Source: VAUL01 sp964603155 (GTDB lineage: Bacteria > Desulfobacterota > Desulfuromonadia > Desulfuromonadales > BM103). Taken from it: 64,000 bases of DNA. Position 1 is the stretch's first letter. Every line of letters starts with the position of its first letter. The stretch spans positions 1 to 64,000 of the forward strand of contig CAZRTZ010000005.1 of NCBI GenBank assembly GCA_964603155.1, written 5' to 3'. The position numbers were made by a program, and so were the translations under genes. Shown in pieces: positions 1 to 8,890 of this stretch. A model generated the notes under the pieces. That model ran no database searches. It was not told the DNA's origin and worked only from the letters and a program-made list of their open reading frames with translations.

Positions 1-686
1 CCCGAGCACATGCGCACCGGCAGGCCGCACTCCTCGTTGAGGTAGGCGGTGGCCATCGCCACGGCTTCCCACATCCGCCAGGAGAGGGCGCCGATCGACA
101 TGTCGCCGATGATCACCGGGTACATCCAGCGCACCGGCGGAGCCTGCTTGTTCATCTCCAGCAGCCCGTCCGGCGAGATGCCAAGCGGCAGTTTCTTCGG
201 CGGCAGGATGCGGCCGAAGGGGGCCAAAAGATCGAAGGTGTGGCGCTGGGCATCGAGGGACGGGTCGGTCATCTGCGAGATGCGCGCCACGCGGATCTTG
301 TCGAGGGTGCGCATCACCGCTTCCAGATTCTTGCGCCCGCCGCGCTTGATCGCCTCGCCGTGCAGGCAGCGGATCAGGATCGGGTGGCGGGTGTCGATGT
401 TGCGTTCGGGGCGGATCGCCTCGTTGGGGCAGACCTTCTCGCAGATGCCGCAGCCGCGGCAGTAGTGCTTGATGCTGTTGACCTGGCGGATGACCGGCAC
501 CGCCGAGAAGCGCTGCTTCGGCTCGGGGAGTTCGGTCTCGGAAAAGACCATGCGCCGGCGCTCGACCTTGCACTCGATGGCGCGGAACGAGCAGGCCGCC
601 ACGCACGAGCCGCACAGCGTGCAGCGGCTGGCGTCGTAGCGGATCTTCCACGGCATGTCATTGGGAGTGACGTTCTGTACTTTCAT
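1..686 (-). CDS. Glutamate synthase-like protein: ferredoxin domain plus start of FMN domain (partial)
   Basis: N-terminal part of a split, ferredoxin-containing glutamate synthase large-domain protein; the reading frame is open to the window edge, so the C-terminal part is missing. Residues about 14-100 hold two [4Fe-4S] motifs (CTLCGSCVAAC from Cys22, then CRGCGICEKVCP). These are followed by sequence typical of the FMN-binding synthase domain (ISQMTDPSLDAQRH). The expected role is reductive transfer of ammonia to 2-oxoglutarate using electrons from a ferredoxin-type centre. The ATG at 686 overlaps the TGA of the upstream amidotransferase (ATGA), so the two are translationally coupled; an in-frame ATG at 695 is an alternative. 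The order amidotransferase then ferredoxin/FMN protein is the archaeal-type split GOGAT arrangement. Confidence 0.85.
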   Translation of the reverse strand, partial: MKVQNVTPNDMPWKIRYDASRCTLCGSCVAACSFRAIECKVERRRMVFSETELPEPKQRFSAVPVIRQVNSIKHYCRGCGICEKVCPNEAIRPERNIDTRHPILIRCLHGEAIKRGGRKNLEAVMRTLDKIRVARISQMTDPSLDAQRHTFDLLAPFGRILPPKKLPLGISPDGLLEMNKQAPPVRWMYPVIIGDMSIGALSWRMWEAVAMATAYLNEECGLPVRMCS

Positions 687-1792
687 TGTTTCCATCTCTG
701 CACCCCCAACCCGTTGTCAACGGTGACGATTTCACGTTCGTTCGGATAGATGTCGCTCTCCCAGTCGCGGTCGGGGAGCACTTCGTTGATGCCGCACACC
801 TCCGAGGAGAAGACCACCGTGTCCTCGGTGCGGCCGATCACGATCGGACGCAGCTTCTTGGCATCGCAGCAGGTAAAGAGGGTCGAGTCGGGGAGGACGC
901 CGATGATGGTGTTCGGCCCGTTGATCTCCAGGTGCGCCAGCGACTGGCGGATGGCCAGCAGCGTGTCGCGGTCATCGCGCCTCTCCAGTTCCTCGAAAGG
1001 GAGCGGGGTGATGACATGCTTGTAGTAGGAGAGCGGCCAGCCCAGTTCGCGATGGACGTAGTGCAGGGTATAGAGGAAGCACTGCGAGTCGGACTCGAAG
1101 CCGATGTAGCCGGGGTGCAGCTTGCGCTGGAACTCGACGTTCTTCAGATAGAAGGTGTTCTCGCCGTTGGCCAGTGCCGTATACCCCTGCAGGAAGAAGG
1201 GGTGGGCGGCGTAGCGCACGATGTCGTAGTTGGTGTTCTGCCGGCACTGGGCGGTGATCACCCTGGCGGTGAACTTGCCGTCCGGCTCCCACAGGTTGAA
1301 GTAGGTGCCGATGTCGCGCGGATCGCCGATCTCCTTGAGCGTCACCACGTCCGGCCAGAAAGAGTAGACGAAGCCCTGCTCGTCCTTCTCCAGGGCGGCG
1401 CGCAGCTTCAGGCGCATGTCGAGGAGCAGGTCCTCCTTCTCTTTCTGCGTGCCGCTGGCCTTGACATACTTGGGGTAATCGAAGGTCTCGAACACGTAGT
1501 TGGGCATGGCATTGATGTCCAGCCCGGGGCGCGGGTTGGTTTCGGGGACCCATTGCAGCACGCGCTGGAAACCGGCCTGGTGAAGCATGTCCTCGGCCAG
1601 CTTCAGCCCCTCGTCGGTGCAGGCCATCGACAGGGTCGGCAGGTGCTTGTGGTGGGCGAAGATGCCGCCGAGGTCGTGCATGACCATGGCGAACCCGGAG
1701 TTGTCGTGCCCCTTCTGCTGCGACTGCATGAGCAGCAGGGCGGTGCTTGGGTGCACAAAATTTTTGCTCTTGATGGCGCCGATCCGGCACAT
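683..1792 (-). CDS. Class II glutamine amidotransferase (glutamate synthase GATase subunit)
   Basis: A protein of 369 residues that begins Met-Cys-Arg-Ile-Gly; the Cys directly after the initiator Met is the nucleophile of Ntn-type (class II) amidotransferases. It hydrolyses glutamine and would hand ammonia to the FMN protein encoded next. I chose the ATG at 1792, not an upstream in-frame start, because it exposes Cys2 and follows a good GAGGAG ribosome-binding site. The gene overlaps the downstream synthase gene by 4 bp. A sigma-54-type promoter lies about 70 bp upstream, which fits nitrogen control. Family assignment is secure; the exact physiological partner is inferred from adjacency. Confidence 0.88.
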   Translation of the reverse strand: MCRIGAIKSKNFVHPSTALLLMQSQQKGHDNSGFAMVMHDLGGIFAHHKHLPTLSMACTDEGLKLAEDMLHQAGFQRVLQWVPETNPRPGLDINAMPNYVFETFDYPKYVKASGTQKEKEDLLLDMRLKLRAALEKDEQGFVYSFWPDVVTLKEIGDPRDIGTYFNLWEPDGKFTARVITAQCRQNTNYDIVRYAAHPFFLQGYTALANGENTFYLKNVEFQRKLHPGYIGFESDSQCFLYTLHYVHRELGWPLSYYKHVITPLPFEELERRDDRDTLLAIRQSLAHLEINGPNTIIGVLPDSTLFTCCDAKKLRPIVIGRTEDTVVFSSEVCGINEVLPDRDWESDIYPNEREIVTVDNGLGVQRWKQ

Positions 1793-1863
1793 GGTGTTCT
1801 CCTCTGGTGCAGACTCGTGACGCCTTGTCGGGGCCTCCCCGGCGCGGCGCAACAGAGTTGTTC

Positions 1864-1879
1864 AGCAACGAGCATGCCA
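1864..1879 (-). promoter_or_regulatory. Sigma-54 (-24/-12) promoter for the split glutamate synthase operon
   Basis: On the minus strand the sequence reads TGGCATG-CTCG-TTGCT, which matches the RpoN consensus TGGCAYG-N4-TTGCW at every specified base, with the required GG-N10-GC spacing. The predicted start is near 1853, giving a 5' leader of about 60 nt. An A-tract on the same strand (1938-1946) lies upstream, where a bend or IHF site would be expected. Enhancer-protein sites were not identified. Confidence 0.8.
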
Positions 1880-2182
1880 CCCTTTGTGAGGTTTTCCTCA
1901 AGTTCGCCGACTCAAAGGCAAGGTCATCGGTTTTAAAGGTTTTTTTTGGCGGCCTGTGGGCCGGGAAGACTCCTTGCCGCATTTTCCTGTCCTACCCATA
2001 GGGACGGGACAGGGGGTTAAAGATACTCTGTGTGAGTTGATTTGATACCCAGATAAGCGCTTGACCCTCTCTGTCGCTAAACTTCTCGTCTGCTCTCGGC
2101 GTGAACGTGACGCCAGGGCTCTTGCACGCCGTGCCCAAGAAACGTTCAGTCGCTGCCTAAAAAACAGGCCCGGCGATAGCCC
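1880..2182. other. Non-coding divergent region between glutamate synthase and mtnA
   Basis: No convincing gene. It contains an A-tract (1938-1946, minus-strand sense) and a short hairpin-forming sequence at about 1986-2013 (CCTGTCC paired with GGACAGG). Both are upstream of both transcription units, so the hairpin is not an obvious terminator. A plus-strand open frame of 64 codons here has no ribosome-binding site or recognisable product and I do not call it. Confidence 0.5.
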
Positions 2183-2211
2183 TTGACCGCAACGACCGCC
2201 GCCGGTAGAAA
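2183..2211 (+). promoter_or_regulatory. Possible sigma-70 promoter of mtnA-glnE
   Basis: TTGACC (2183-2188) and TAGAAA (2206-2211) are separated by 17 bp, about 37 bp before the mtnA start codon. The -10 match is modest, and a TATGAT at 2214-2219 is a competing -10 with a poorer -35. Weak call. Confidence 0.4.
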
Positions 2212-2247
2212 CATATGATCACCTAAACAGTTTGCGGAGGCTCGATC

Positions 2248-3324
2248 ATGGCCAGTTGCGACTTTTTTCCCGATGCCGGCGGCATCCGCCCCTACCGCTA
2301 CCAGGACGGGGTGTTGCAGCTTCTCGACCAGCGCCTGCTGCCGACCGAAGAGGTCTGGCTCCCCTATCGGGAGTATCTGGGGGTCGCCGAGGCCATTCGG
2401 ACCATGGTGGTGCGCGGTGCGCCGGCCATCGGCATCGCCGCCGCCTTCGGGGCCTGGTTTGCCGCCCGCGACATCCAGGTCGAGAGCTTCCAGCCTTTCT
2501 GGGACGAGTTCGAACGGCGCTGCGCGGTCCTGGCCGCGACCCGGCCGACGGCGGTCAACCTGTGCTGGGCTCTGGAACGGATGAAGAGCCTGGTGCGGGC
2601 CAACAGCCTGCAACCGGTCGTCAACCTGAAGATCGCCCTCGAGTACGAGGCGCTGGCCATTGCCGAAGAGGATTTGCGCATCAACCGGGCCATGGGCCGC
2701 CACGGTGAGGCGCTCTTTGCCGACGGGGCACGCATTCTCACCCACTGCAACGCCGGGGCTCTCGCCACCGGCGGCTTCGGAACCGCGCTCGGGGTGATCC
2801 GCGCCGCCGTTGCCGCCGGCAAGCAGATCCGGGTTTACGCCGACGAAACCCGCCCGTGGCTGCAGGGCGCCCGGCTGACCGCCTGGGAGCTGCAGCGCGA
2901 CAACATCCCGGTCACTCTGATCTGCGACAACATGGCCGGCTACCTGATGAGCAAGGGGGAGATCGATGGCGTGATCGTCGGCGCCGACCGCATTGCTGCC
3001 AACGGCGATACCGCCAACAAGATCGGCACCTACAGCGTGGCCGTTCTGGCCAGGGAACACGGCATCCCCTTCTATGTGGCCGCCCCGATCTCGACCATCG
3101 ACCTGACCTTGAGCGACGGAGCCCTGATCCCGATCGAGGAGCGTGGCGAGCGCGAGGTGACCCACATCGGCGAGTGCCGCCTGGCCCCGGAGGGGGTGGC
3201 GGTGCGCAACCCGGCCTTCGATGTGACGCCGGCACGCCTGATCACGGCGATCATCACCGAGCACGGCGTGGCCAATGGCGATTACGTCACGCGCCTGCGC
3301 GACCTGGTGGCGAAGGGGCGCTGA
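2248..3324 (+). CDS. mtnA: S-methyl-5-thioribose-1-phosphate isomerase
   Basis: Converts 5-methylthioribose-1-phosphate to methylthioribulose-1-phosphate in methionine salvage, in the cytoplasm. The 358 residues are full length for the eIF2B-like isomerase family. Visible signatures are RGAPAIG (residues 56-62), the catalytic-cysteine segment THCNAG (Cys167) and GADRIAANGD (245-254, with the catalytic Asp). The ATG at 2248 follows a GGAGG site. The stop codon abuts the start of glnE (TGAATG), so the two are co-transcribed. No other methionine-salvage gene is in the window. Confidence 0.95.
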   Translation: MASCDFFPDAGGIRPYRYQDGVLQLLDQRLLPTEEVWLPYREYLGVAEAIRTMVVRGAPAIGIAAAFGAWFAARDIQVESFQPFWDEFERRCAVLAATRPTAVNLCWALERMKSLVRANSLQPVVNLKIALEYEALAIAEEDLRINRAMGRHGEALFADGARILTHCNAGALATGGFGTALGVIRAAVAAGKQIRVYADETRPWLQGARLTAWELQRDNIPVTLICDNMAGYLMSKGEIDGVIVGADRIAANGDTANKIGTYSVAVLAREHGIPFYVAAPISTIDLTLSDGALIPIEERGEREVTHIGECRLAPEGVAVRNPAFDVTPARLITAIITEHGVANGDYVTRLRDLVAKGR

Positions 3325-6300
3325 ATGTCGCCCCCACTGGCAGGACTGATTTCGCTGCTGCGTGCCCGCGACCAGGCGGCCCTGACCAGGGAGGCCAGCG
3401 GGGCAGGTTTCGCCGATGCGGCCAAGACCGCCGCCAACCTGCTGCTCCTTGACGAGCAGCTGGGTGCTTCCGAATTGGTCGGCACCCTCGCGGCGGAAGC
3501 GCTCGCCAGCGCCGATCCCGACCTGGCGCTCAACGGCCTCGAGAGGCTGTTCTGGAATGTCCCCGCCGCAAAGCTCAAGGCCCTGCTGGAGCAGCCCCGA
3601 CCGCGGGGGCAGCTGCTCACCGTCCTCGGCGCCTCGCCCTTTCTGACCGGTCTGCTCTGCCGTTGCCCTGAGCAGATCGACACCCTGTTTGGTGCCAACG
3701 AACTGGAGACGGCCAGGGATGAGGTGCAGATGCTGGCCGACCTGCGCCGGGAACTCCCTCCCGATCCCGATCTTGCCGCTTTGCAGCGCACCCTGCGCCG
3801 TTACAAGGCCCGCGAGATTCTGCGGATCGGCAGTCGCGATCTGTGCGGCCTGGCCACGCTGGAGGAGGTTACCGCCGAACTCTCGGCGCTGGCCGCCGCC
3901 ACCCTGCAGCTGGCCTGTGAAACCGGCGAGGTTCTGCTGCGCCGCGAATACGGAGCGCCGCGGCTCGATGCCAGCGCCGACGAAGCCGCCGCGGAAGCCG
4001 AATTCACCGTGTTCGGCATGGGCAAGTTCGGTGGCTGCGAACTCAATTTTTCCTCCGATATCGACCTGATCTATTTCTACAGCTCCGATCGCGGCGAAAC
4101 GACCGGTGTCCCCGGCCCCACCGGCGAAGTGCGCAACCGCATCTCCTTGCATCGTTATTTTGTCAAGCTTGCCGATCTGGTGACCAAGGCGATCAGCCAG
4201 GTCACCGAGGACGGTTTCGTCTTCCGCGTCGATTTGCGCCTGCGCCCGGAAGGGGACAGCGGCGAGATGGCCAATTCCCTGGCTGCCGCTGAGATTTACT
4301 ATGAAAGCTGGGGACAAAGCTGGGAACGCTCGGCGATGCTCAAGGCCCGCCCGGTGGCCGGCTCCCTGCGGCTGGGCGAGCGTTTGCTGGGGCGGCTCGA
4401 ACCGTTCATCTACCGGCGCCACCTCGATTACGCCATGATCGAGGATATCAAGGTGATGAAGCAGAAGATCGACCGCAGCCTGACGCGCGAGCGCGAAGGC
4501 GAACGCAACCTCAAACTAGGCAAGGGGGGCATACGCGAGATCGAGTTCTTTATCCAGGCGCTGCAGTTGATTTATGCCGGCAAGAGCCCCCGCCTGCGCG
4601 AGCGCAACTCCCTCAAGGCGCTCGATCTGCTCTGTGGCGAGGGGCTGGTCAAGCCACTGGAACGTGACCAGCTGGCCGCCGCCTACCGCTTCCTGCGCAC
4701 CGTCGAGCACCGCATCCAGGTGGTTCAGGAACGCCAGACCCATAATCTGCCGACCGAAGCCGGAGAACTGCGCGGTCTCGCGCGCCGCTGCGGATTTGCC
4801 GACGCCGCCGCCTTCCACCAGGCCCTGCAGGAGCACCGGCAGAGGGTGAGCGCCACCTTCCGCGATCTGTTTTACACCAGCGAGGAGGAACTGCCGGCCC
4901 AGGTGAGCCCCGAGGTGGCGTTCCTCCTCGACCGGGGTGCCGATCCCGACCTGTGCAAGGATATCCTCGAGGAGAAGGGGTTCCGCAACCCGGATGCCGC
5001 CTACGAGAGTCTGCTGGTGGTCCGCGAGGGCGGAGCCAGCGGCCACCTGACCGAGCGCGCCCGGCGCCTGCTCGACCGCATCGCTCCGCTGATGCTCCAG
5101 GAAGTCTTGCGGACACCCGATCCGAGCATGGCGCTCAACAATCTGGAGCGGTTTCTCGGGGCCTGCCGGAGGGGACGCGGCACCCTTTACGCGCTGCTCG
5201 CCGAGAACCCGGAAATCATCAAGCTGATCGTCTCGCTCTTCGCCACCAGCCAGTTTCTGTCCCGCATCTTCATCCAGCATCCCGAAATCCTCGACGCCCT
5301 GGTGTCGCGGGCCCATGCCGGCGAAACGCGTGATTTCGCCGCGACCAGTGCACGTCTGGCGGGGCTCTTGGCCGAGGCCCGCGATTACGAGGAGAAGCTC
5401 GAAATTCTCCGGCGCTTCCGCAACGAGGAGTTCCTGCGCCTGGCTCTCGACGATCTTTACGGGCATTCCCCCCAGGGGAGTACCACCCGCCAGCTGTCGA
5501 TTCTCGCCGACGCCTGCCTGACCCAGGCGCTGGCCGTGGCCAGAGCCGAACTGGTCCCCCGTTTCGGCCTCCCCTTCTGCCGGGATGCGACGGGACTCGA
5601 GCACGAAGCTGCTTTTGCCATCATCGGCATGGGGAAGCTTGGGGGGATGGAGCTCAACTATCACTCCGATCTCGACATCATCTTCATTTACGAGGGAGAC
5701 GGGGAAACCCGCCCGGTCGAGGGGACCGATCCGGAACGGTTTCGCAGCCAAAGCAACCAGGAGTACTTCGCCAGGCTGGCGCAGCGCATCATTTCGGTGC
5801 TGACCCTGATCACCCGCGAGGGGTACGTCTACCAGATCGACGCCCGTCTCCGCCCCTCCGGAAACAAGGGCCCGCTGGTCACCTCGCTGCCGGCCTACGA
5901 AGCCTACCATCGCGAAGACGCGGCACCGTGGGAGCGGCAGGCCTTGATCAAGGCCCGGGTGGTGACCGGCACGCCTTCTTTACAGGAGCGGGTTGCGGCG
6001 CTGAACACGTGCATCGTCTACGAGCGGCCGCTCCCCGGGAACCTGGCTGGCGAGATTTACCGGCTGCGCCAGCGCATGGAGAAGGAAATCGCCCGGGAAG
6101 GGGAAGGGCATCTCAATATCAAGACCGGTCGGGGGGGGATGGTCGACGTCGAATTTCTGGTGCAGTATCTGCAACTGCGGGATGGCGGCGCCCATCCGCA
6201 GCTGCGCGTCCCCAACACGCTGGAGGCGCTCCACGCCCTGCAGCGCGAGAGGCTGCTTGCCGACAGCGACTACGAACAGCTGCTCAGGGGCTATAAATTC

Positions 6301-6528
6301 TTGCGCCGGCTGGAAAACAAGCTGCGCCTGGTCCACGATCAGTCGGTCAGCGAGCTTTCCGCCGATCCGGCCTACCTGAGCAAACTCGCCCGCCATCTTG
6401 GCTATCCGGAGAAGCCCCGCCGGCCCGGCGAGGCCTTTCTTGCCGAGTACCACCAGGTCACCCTGGGGATTCGCGACGTGTTCGACCGCCACCTGGCCCC
6501 GGAGCACCCCGAGGGGGAGGAGAACTGA
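3325..6528 (+). CDS. glnE: Bifunctional glutamine synthetase adenylyltransferase/deadenylase
   Basis: Adds and removes AMP on glutamine synthetase to adjust its activity to nitrogen status. At 1067 residues it is somewhat longer than the enterobacterial enzyme. Two nucleotidyltransferase modules are clear: GMGKFGGCELNFSSDIDL (about 231-248, deadenylase half) and GMGKLGGMELNYHSDLDI (about 768-785, adenylylating half), each followed by a helical regulatory region. It starts directly after the mtnA stop with no gap, implying coupling. Its position divergent from a sigma-54-driven glutamate synthase fits a nitrogen-assimilation neighbourhood. Confidence 0.96.
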   Translation: MSPPLAGLISLLRARDQAALTREASGAGFADAAKTAANLLLLDEQLGASELVGTLAAEALASADPDLALNGLERLFWNVPAAKLKALLEQPRPRGQLLTVLGASPFLTGLLCRCPEQIDTLFGANELETARDEVQMLADLRRELPPDPDLAALQRTLRRYKAREILRIGSRDLCGLATLEEVTAELSALAAATLQLACETGEVLLRREYGAPRLDASADEAAAEAEFTVFGMGKFGGCELNFSSDIDLIYFYSSDRGETTGVPGPTGEVRNRISLHRYFVKLADLVTKAISQVTEDGFVFRVDLRLRPEGDSGEMANSLAAAEIYYESWGQSWERSAMLKARPVAGSLRLGERLLGRLEPFIYRRHLDYAMIEDIKVMKQKIDRSLTREREGERNLKLGKGGIREIEFFIQALQLIYAGKSPRLRERNSLKALDLLCGEGLVKPLERDQLAAAYRFLRTVEHRIQVVQERQTHNLPTEAGELRGLARRCGFADAAAFHQALQEHRQRVSATFRDLFYTSEEELPAQVSPEVAFLLDRGADPDLCKDILEEKGFRNPDAAYESLLVVREGGASGHLTERARRLLDRIAPLMLQEVLRTPDPSMALNNLERFLGACRRGRGTLYALLAENPEIIKLIVSLFATSQFLSRIFIQHPEILDALVSRAHAGETRDFAATSARLAGLLAEARDYEEKLEILRRFRNEEFLRLALDDLYGHSPQGSTTRQLSILADACLTQALAVARAELVPRFGLPFCRDATGLEHEAAFAIIGMGKLGGMELNYHSDLDIIFIYEGDGETRPVEGTDPERFRSQSNQEYFARLAQRIISVLTLITREGYVYQIDARLRPSGNKGPLVTSLPAYEAYHREDAAPWERQALIKARVVTGTPSLQERVAALNTCIVYERPLPGNLAGEIYRLRQRMEKEIAREGEGHLNIKTGRGGMVDVEFLVQYLQLRDGGAHPQLRVPNTLEALHALQRERLLADSDYEQLLRGYKFLRRLENKLRLVHDQSVSELSADPAYLSKLARHLGYPEKPRRPGEAFLAEYHQVTLGIRDVFDRHLAPEHPEGEEN

Positions 6529-6563
6529 CGGCGATCGCCGGGGATCCGCTTGAACCGTCTGCT

Positions 6564-7289
6564 TTATCTGGTGAGATGAGACCAGGGGCTGTCGACACGT
6601 TCGAACCAGCTCAGGGCGGGGTCCTGTGGCGAGATGCCGGTGACAGCGCAGGCCCGCTGAAGGCAGCAGTTCTCGATGTAAGAGCGCAGGGCCTGGCGCA
6701 GCTCCGGGTCAAGCGATTTAAACAGCAGACCTGCCTGGGGTTCCTTGTTGTGTTCGGTGTCGCCGGGGGGGATGTCGTAGAGAACTTCGCCATGGAGGCG
6801 CAGCGGGAAGTGGTCGAGCTTGAAGTCGAGGGCAAGCACTTCCCCTTTGGGCAGGATCGCCGGGCAGGCGATGCGTGCCCCGTGATCGGAGAGGGAAATC
6901 AGGCGGCCCACCAGCCAGACGCTGCGCACGTTGAGATCGACCGGAACCACCGTCGTCATGCGGATATGCCGGCGCGGCAAGGGGAAGAAGAACTGCTCCA
7001 GGCAGTGGTAGAGCTCGGTCAGGCTTAGCGGCAGTTCGAGGTACGGTGGCTTGCTCAAGGGCATCGGCGTCAGCCAGATCACGTCCACTCCGGCGGGTGC
7101 CGTAAGGCCGCGCTCCACCAGGACCACCTTGGCCTCGCCCGGGTCGCGGGTTCCCAGCTGCCACTCGGCCAGCACGGCTTCAAGCAGGCGCGTCACCGTC
7201 GGGTTGCGCGTCTGCACGGCCACCAGGCCGGCATGGCGGCGCGGCCGGTCAAGCAGCATCGCGGAATCTCCCCCGGGGGAATCGATCAC
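6564..7289 (-). CDS. PilZ-domain protein (putative c-di-GMP effector)
   Basis: A 241-residue soluble protein. The C-terminal half carries the PilZ signature: PRRHIRM (the RxxxR arm) followed about 25 residues later by SLSDHGAR (the D/NxSxxG element), which together bind cyclic di-GMP in this family. The N-terminal ~100 residues are not recognised and may be a YcgR-N-like module. The GTG at 7289 overlaps the ttcA stop (GTGA). An ATG at 7259 with a better GGGGGAG site 8 bp upstream is an equally plausible start and would remove 10 residues. Target process unknown. Confidence 0.8.
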   Translation of the reverse strand: MIDSPGGDSAMLLDRPRRHAGLVAVQTRNPTVTRLLEAVLAEWQLGTRDPGEAKVVLVERGLTAPAGVDVIWLTPMPLSKPPYLELPLSLTELYHCLEQFFFPLPRRHIRMTTVVPVDLNVRSVWLVGRLISLSDHGARIACPAILPKGEVLALDFKLDHFPLRLHGEVLYDIPPGDTEHNKEPQAGLLFKSLDPELRQALRSYIENCCLQRACAVTGISPQDPALSWFERVDSPWSHLTR

Positions 7290-8065
7290 TTCTTTCTATC
7301 CTCTTCGAGCGTTCGGCAAAGATGCGGATCGAGCAAATGGCGTGGCTGGACATTCCCCATGGCGCGCAACAGGCTGCTTCTGATATGCGGGATCTCCGTT
7401 TCCAGCTCGCGCACCAGCTGCTTCATCCGCTGACGGTTCAGGTCAAAACGGCCGCTGGCCGGGCAGGCGCAGCTGATCACCGGAAACTCCTGCCGCCTGG
7501 CGAATTCAATGATATCCGATTCCGCGACATATACCAGAGGCCGGATGACCGTGTGCCGACCGTTGTCGGCAAGAAGCCTGGGGCTCATCGCCTTGAGGGT
7601 GCCGACGTAAAACTGGTTGAGCAGCAGCGTCTCGATAAAGTCGTCACGATGGTGACCGAGGGCGAGCTTGTTGCAGCCGAGCCGGTCGGCAACCGAGTAC
7701 AGGACCCCGCGCCGCAGGCGGGCGCAGAAGGCACAGTAGGACGATCCCGGGCGGAGCTTGGCCTCGATGATGCGGTAACAGTCGGTCGTTTCCAGGTGAT
7801 GAGGGAAGCCGTGCGCGGCGAGATGCGCGGCCAGCAGATCCTGGCGGTAATCGGGGAAGCCGGCATCGACGTTGACCGCGACCAGTTCATAGTGTACTGG
7901 CGAACGCTTGCGCAGGGCATCGAGGATGTGCAGCAGGGTATAGGAATCTTTCCCGCCCGAAACCGCCACGGCGATGCGGTCGCCCTGCTCGATCAGGTTG
8001 AAGTCGCCGATCGCCTGGCCAACCTGCTTCTTGATCTTCCGGTACAACGTATCGTGCAGCAGCAA
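7286..8065 (-). CDS. ttcA: tRNA 2-thiocytidine(32) synthetase TtcA
   Basis: ATP-dependent thiolase that makes 2-thiocytidine at position 32 of certain tRNAs. The 259 residues include the PP-loop SGGKDS near residue 35, a CAFC pair followed by RLRRG, and a third cysteine cluster (CACPASG). Together these are the TtcA Fe-S ligands and distinguish it from TilS. The start is a TTG at 8065 preceded by GGGAGG at 6 bp; no better ATG is available. It overlaps the PilZ gene by 4 bp. Confidence 0.88.
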   Translation of the reverse strand: MLLHDTLYRKIKKQVGQAIGDFNLIEQGDRIAVAVSGGKDSYTLLHILDALRKRSPVHYELVAVNVDAGFPDYRQDLLAAHLAAHGFPHHLETTDCYRIIEAKLRPGSSYCAFCARLRRGVLYSVADRLGCNKLALGHHRDDFIETLLLNQFYVGTLKAMSPRLLADNGRHTVIRPLVYVAESDIIEFARRQEFPVISCACPASGRFDLNRQRMKQLVRELETEIPHIRSSLLRAMGNVQPRHLLDPHLCRTLEEDRKK

Positions 8066-8181
8066 TTCTGACCTCCCGGCTCTCCTTTGCGCGCGGCCAT
8101 TAAATCGGATTCCTGGCCAAAAGGCAAGCTTGGCAGCCTGCCCCGGGAGAGGTTTTCGCTGGCAAGAAAGGAAGCCGCTCG

Positions 8182-8245
8182 TGTAAAATGACTTTTAAAA
8201 ATATTATATAAATAAAAAAATTTACTAAAAGTAAAAAGGTGCCTC
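8182..8245 (+). promoter_or_regulatory. AT-rich leader of the carbonic anhydrase gene with small inverted repeat
   Basis: A sharply AT-rich patch in a GC-rich genome, with several -10-like TATATA/TATAAA options at 8204-8213. A perfect inverted repeat TTTACT-AAA-AGTAAA lies at 8221-8235, just before the AAGGTG ribosome-binding site. It probably holds the promoter and possibly an operator; no regulator can be assigned. Confidence 0.45.
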
Positions 8246-8890
8246 ATGGACAAGCTGTTCCGCGGGATCATGAAATTCCGTCGTGATGAATTCGAGCGCC
8301 ACCGCGCGCTCTTCGAGGAATTGGGGCGCAAGCAGAAACCCCACACGCTCTTTATCGGCTGCTCGGATTCACGCGTGGTGCCGAACCTGATCACCGGTAG
8401 CGCTCCCGGCGAACTGTTCATCGTGCGGAATGTGGCCAACATCGTCCCCCCCTACAGCCACACGGAGAACTACGCTGGGACGACCAGCGCGGTGGAGTAT
8501 GCCGTGCAGGTTCTCGGCGTCGACACCATCGTGGTCTGCGGGCATTCCAACTGCGGCGGCTGCGCGGCCCTCAACAAGCCGATGGACGCCTTAGCCCACT
8601 TGCCGCATGTGCGCAGGTGGCTGGATGTCTCGAGGGAGGTCAAGGGCCGCGTCGACCGCCTGATGACCGGCAATACCGCGGAGGAGCGCGAGTGGCTGAC
8701 CGAGCAGGTCAACGTGCTGGTGCAGTTGAAAAACCTGCTGACCTATCCCTATGTGCGGGAAAAGTACGAGCGGGACGAGCTGAAGATTCTCGGTTGGCAC
8801 TACATCATCGAGACCGGCGAGATCTACAACTTCAACGACGAAACCCAGCTGTTCGAGCTGATCGCCGACTCCGGCATAGCTCACCCCTGA
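8246..8890 (+). CDS. can: Beta-class carbonic anhydrase
   Basis: Interconverts CO2 and bicarbonate using zinc, in the cytoplasm. The 214 residues carry the two beta-class signatures: CSDSR (Cys39, Asp41, Arg43) and HSNCGGC (His100, Cys103), giving the Cys2His(Asp) zinc site. No signal peptide. The ATG follows AAGGTG at 4 bp. The gene stands alone, divergent from ttcA; the K+ channel gene starts 153 bp downstream. Symbol assigned by family resemblance to E. coli Can. Confidence 0.92.
   Translation: MDKLFRGIMKFRRDEFERHRALFEELGRKQKPHTLFIGCSDSRVVPNLITGSAPGELFIVRNVANIVPPYSHTENYAGTTSAVEYAVQVLGVDTIVVCGHSNCGGCAALNKPMDALAHLPHVRRWLDVSREVKGRVDRLMTGNTAEEREWLTEQVNVLVQLKNLLTYPYVREKYERDELKILGWHYIIETGEIYNFNDETQLFELIADSGIAHP

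Noticed and set aside
1807..2001. 64-codon plus-strand frame in the glutamate synthase/mtnA gap
   Set aside because: Overlaps the sigma-54 promoter, has no ribosome-binding site and no recognisable product.
1986..2013. Hairpin CCTGTCC/GGACAGG as an mtnA riboswitch or terminator
   Set aside because: It lies upstream of the likely promoters on both strands and shows no match to SAM-type riboswitch elements.
2146..4422. 758-codon minus-strand open frame opposite mtnA and glnE
   Set aside because: Composition is a shadow of two well-recognised plus-strand genes in GC-rich DNA; no ribosome-binding site and no recognisable family.
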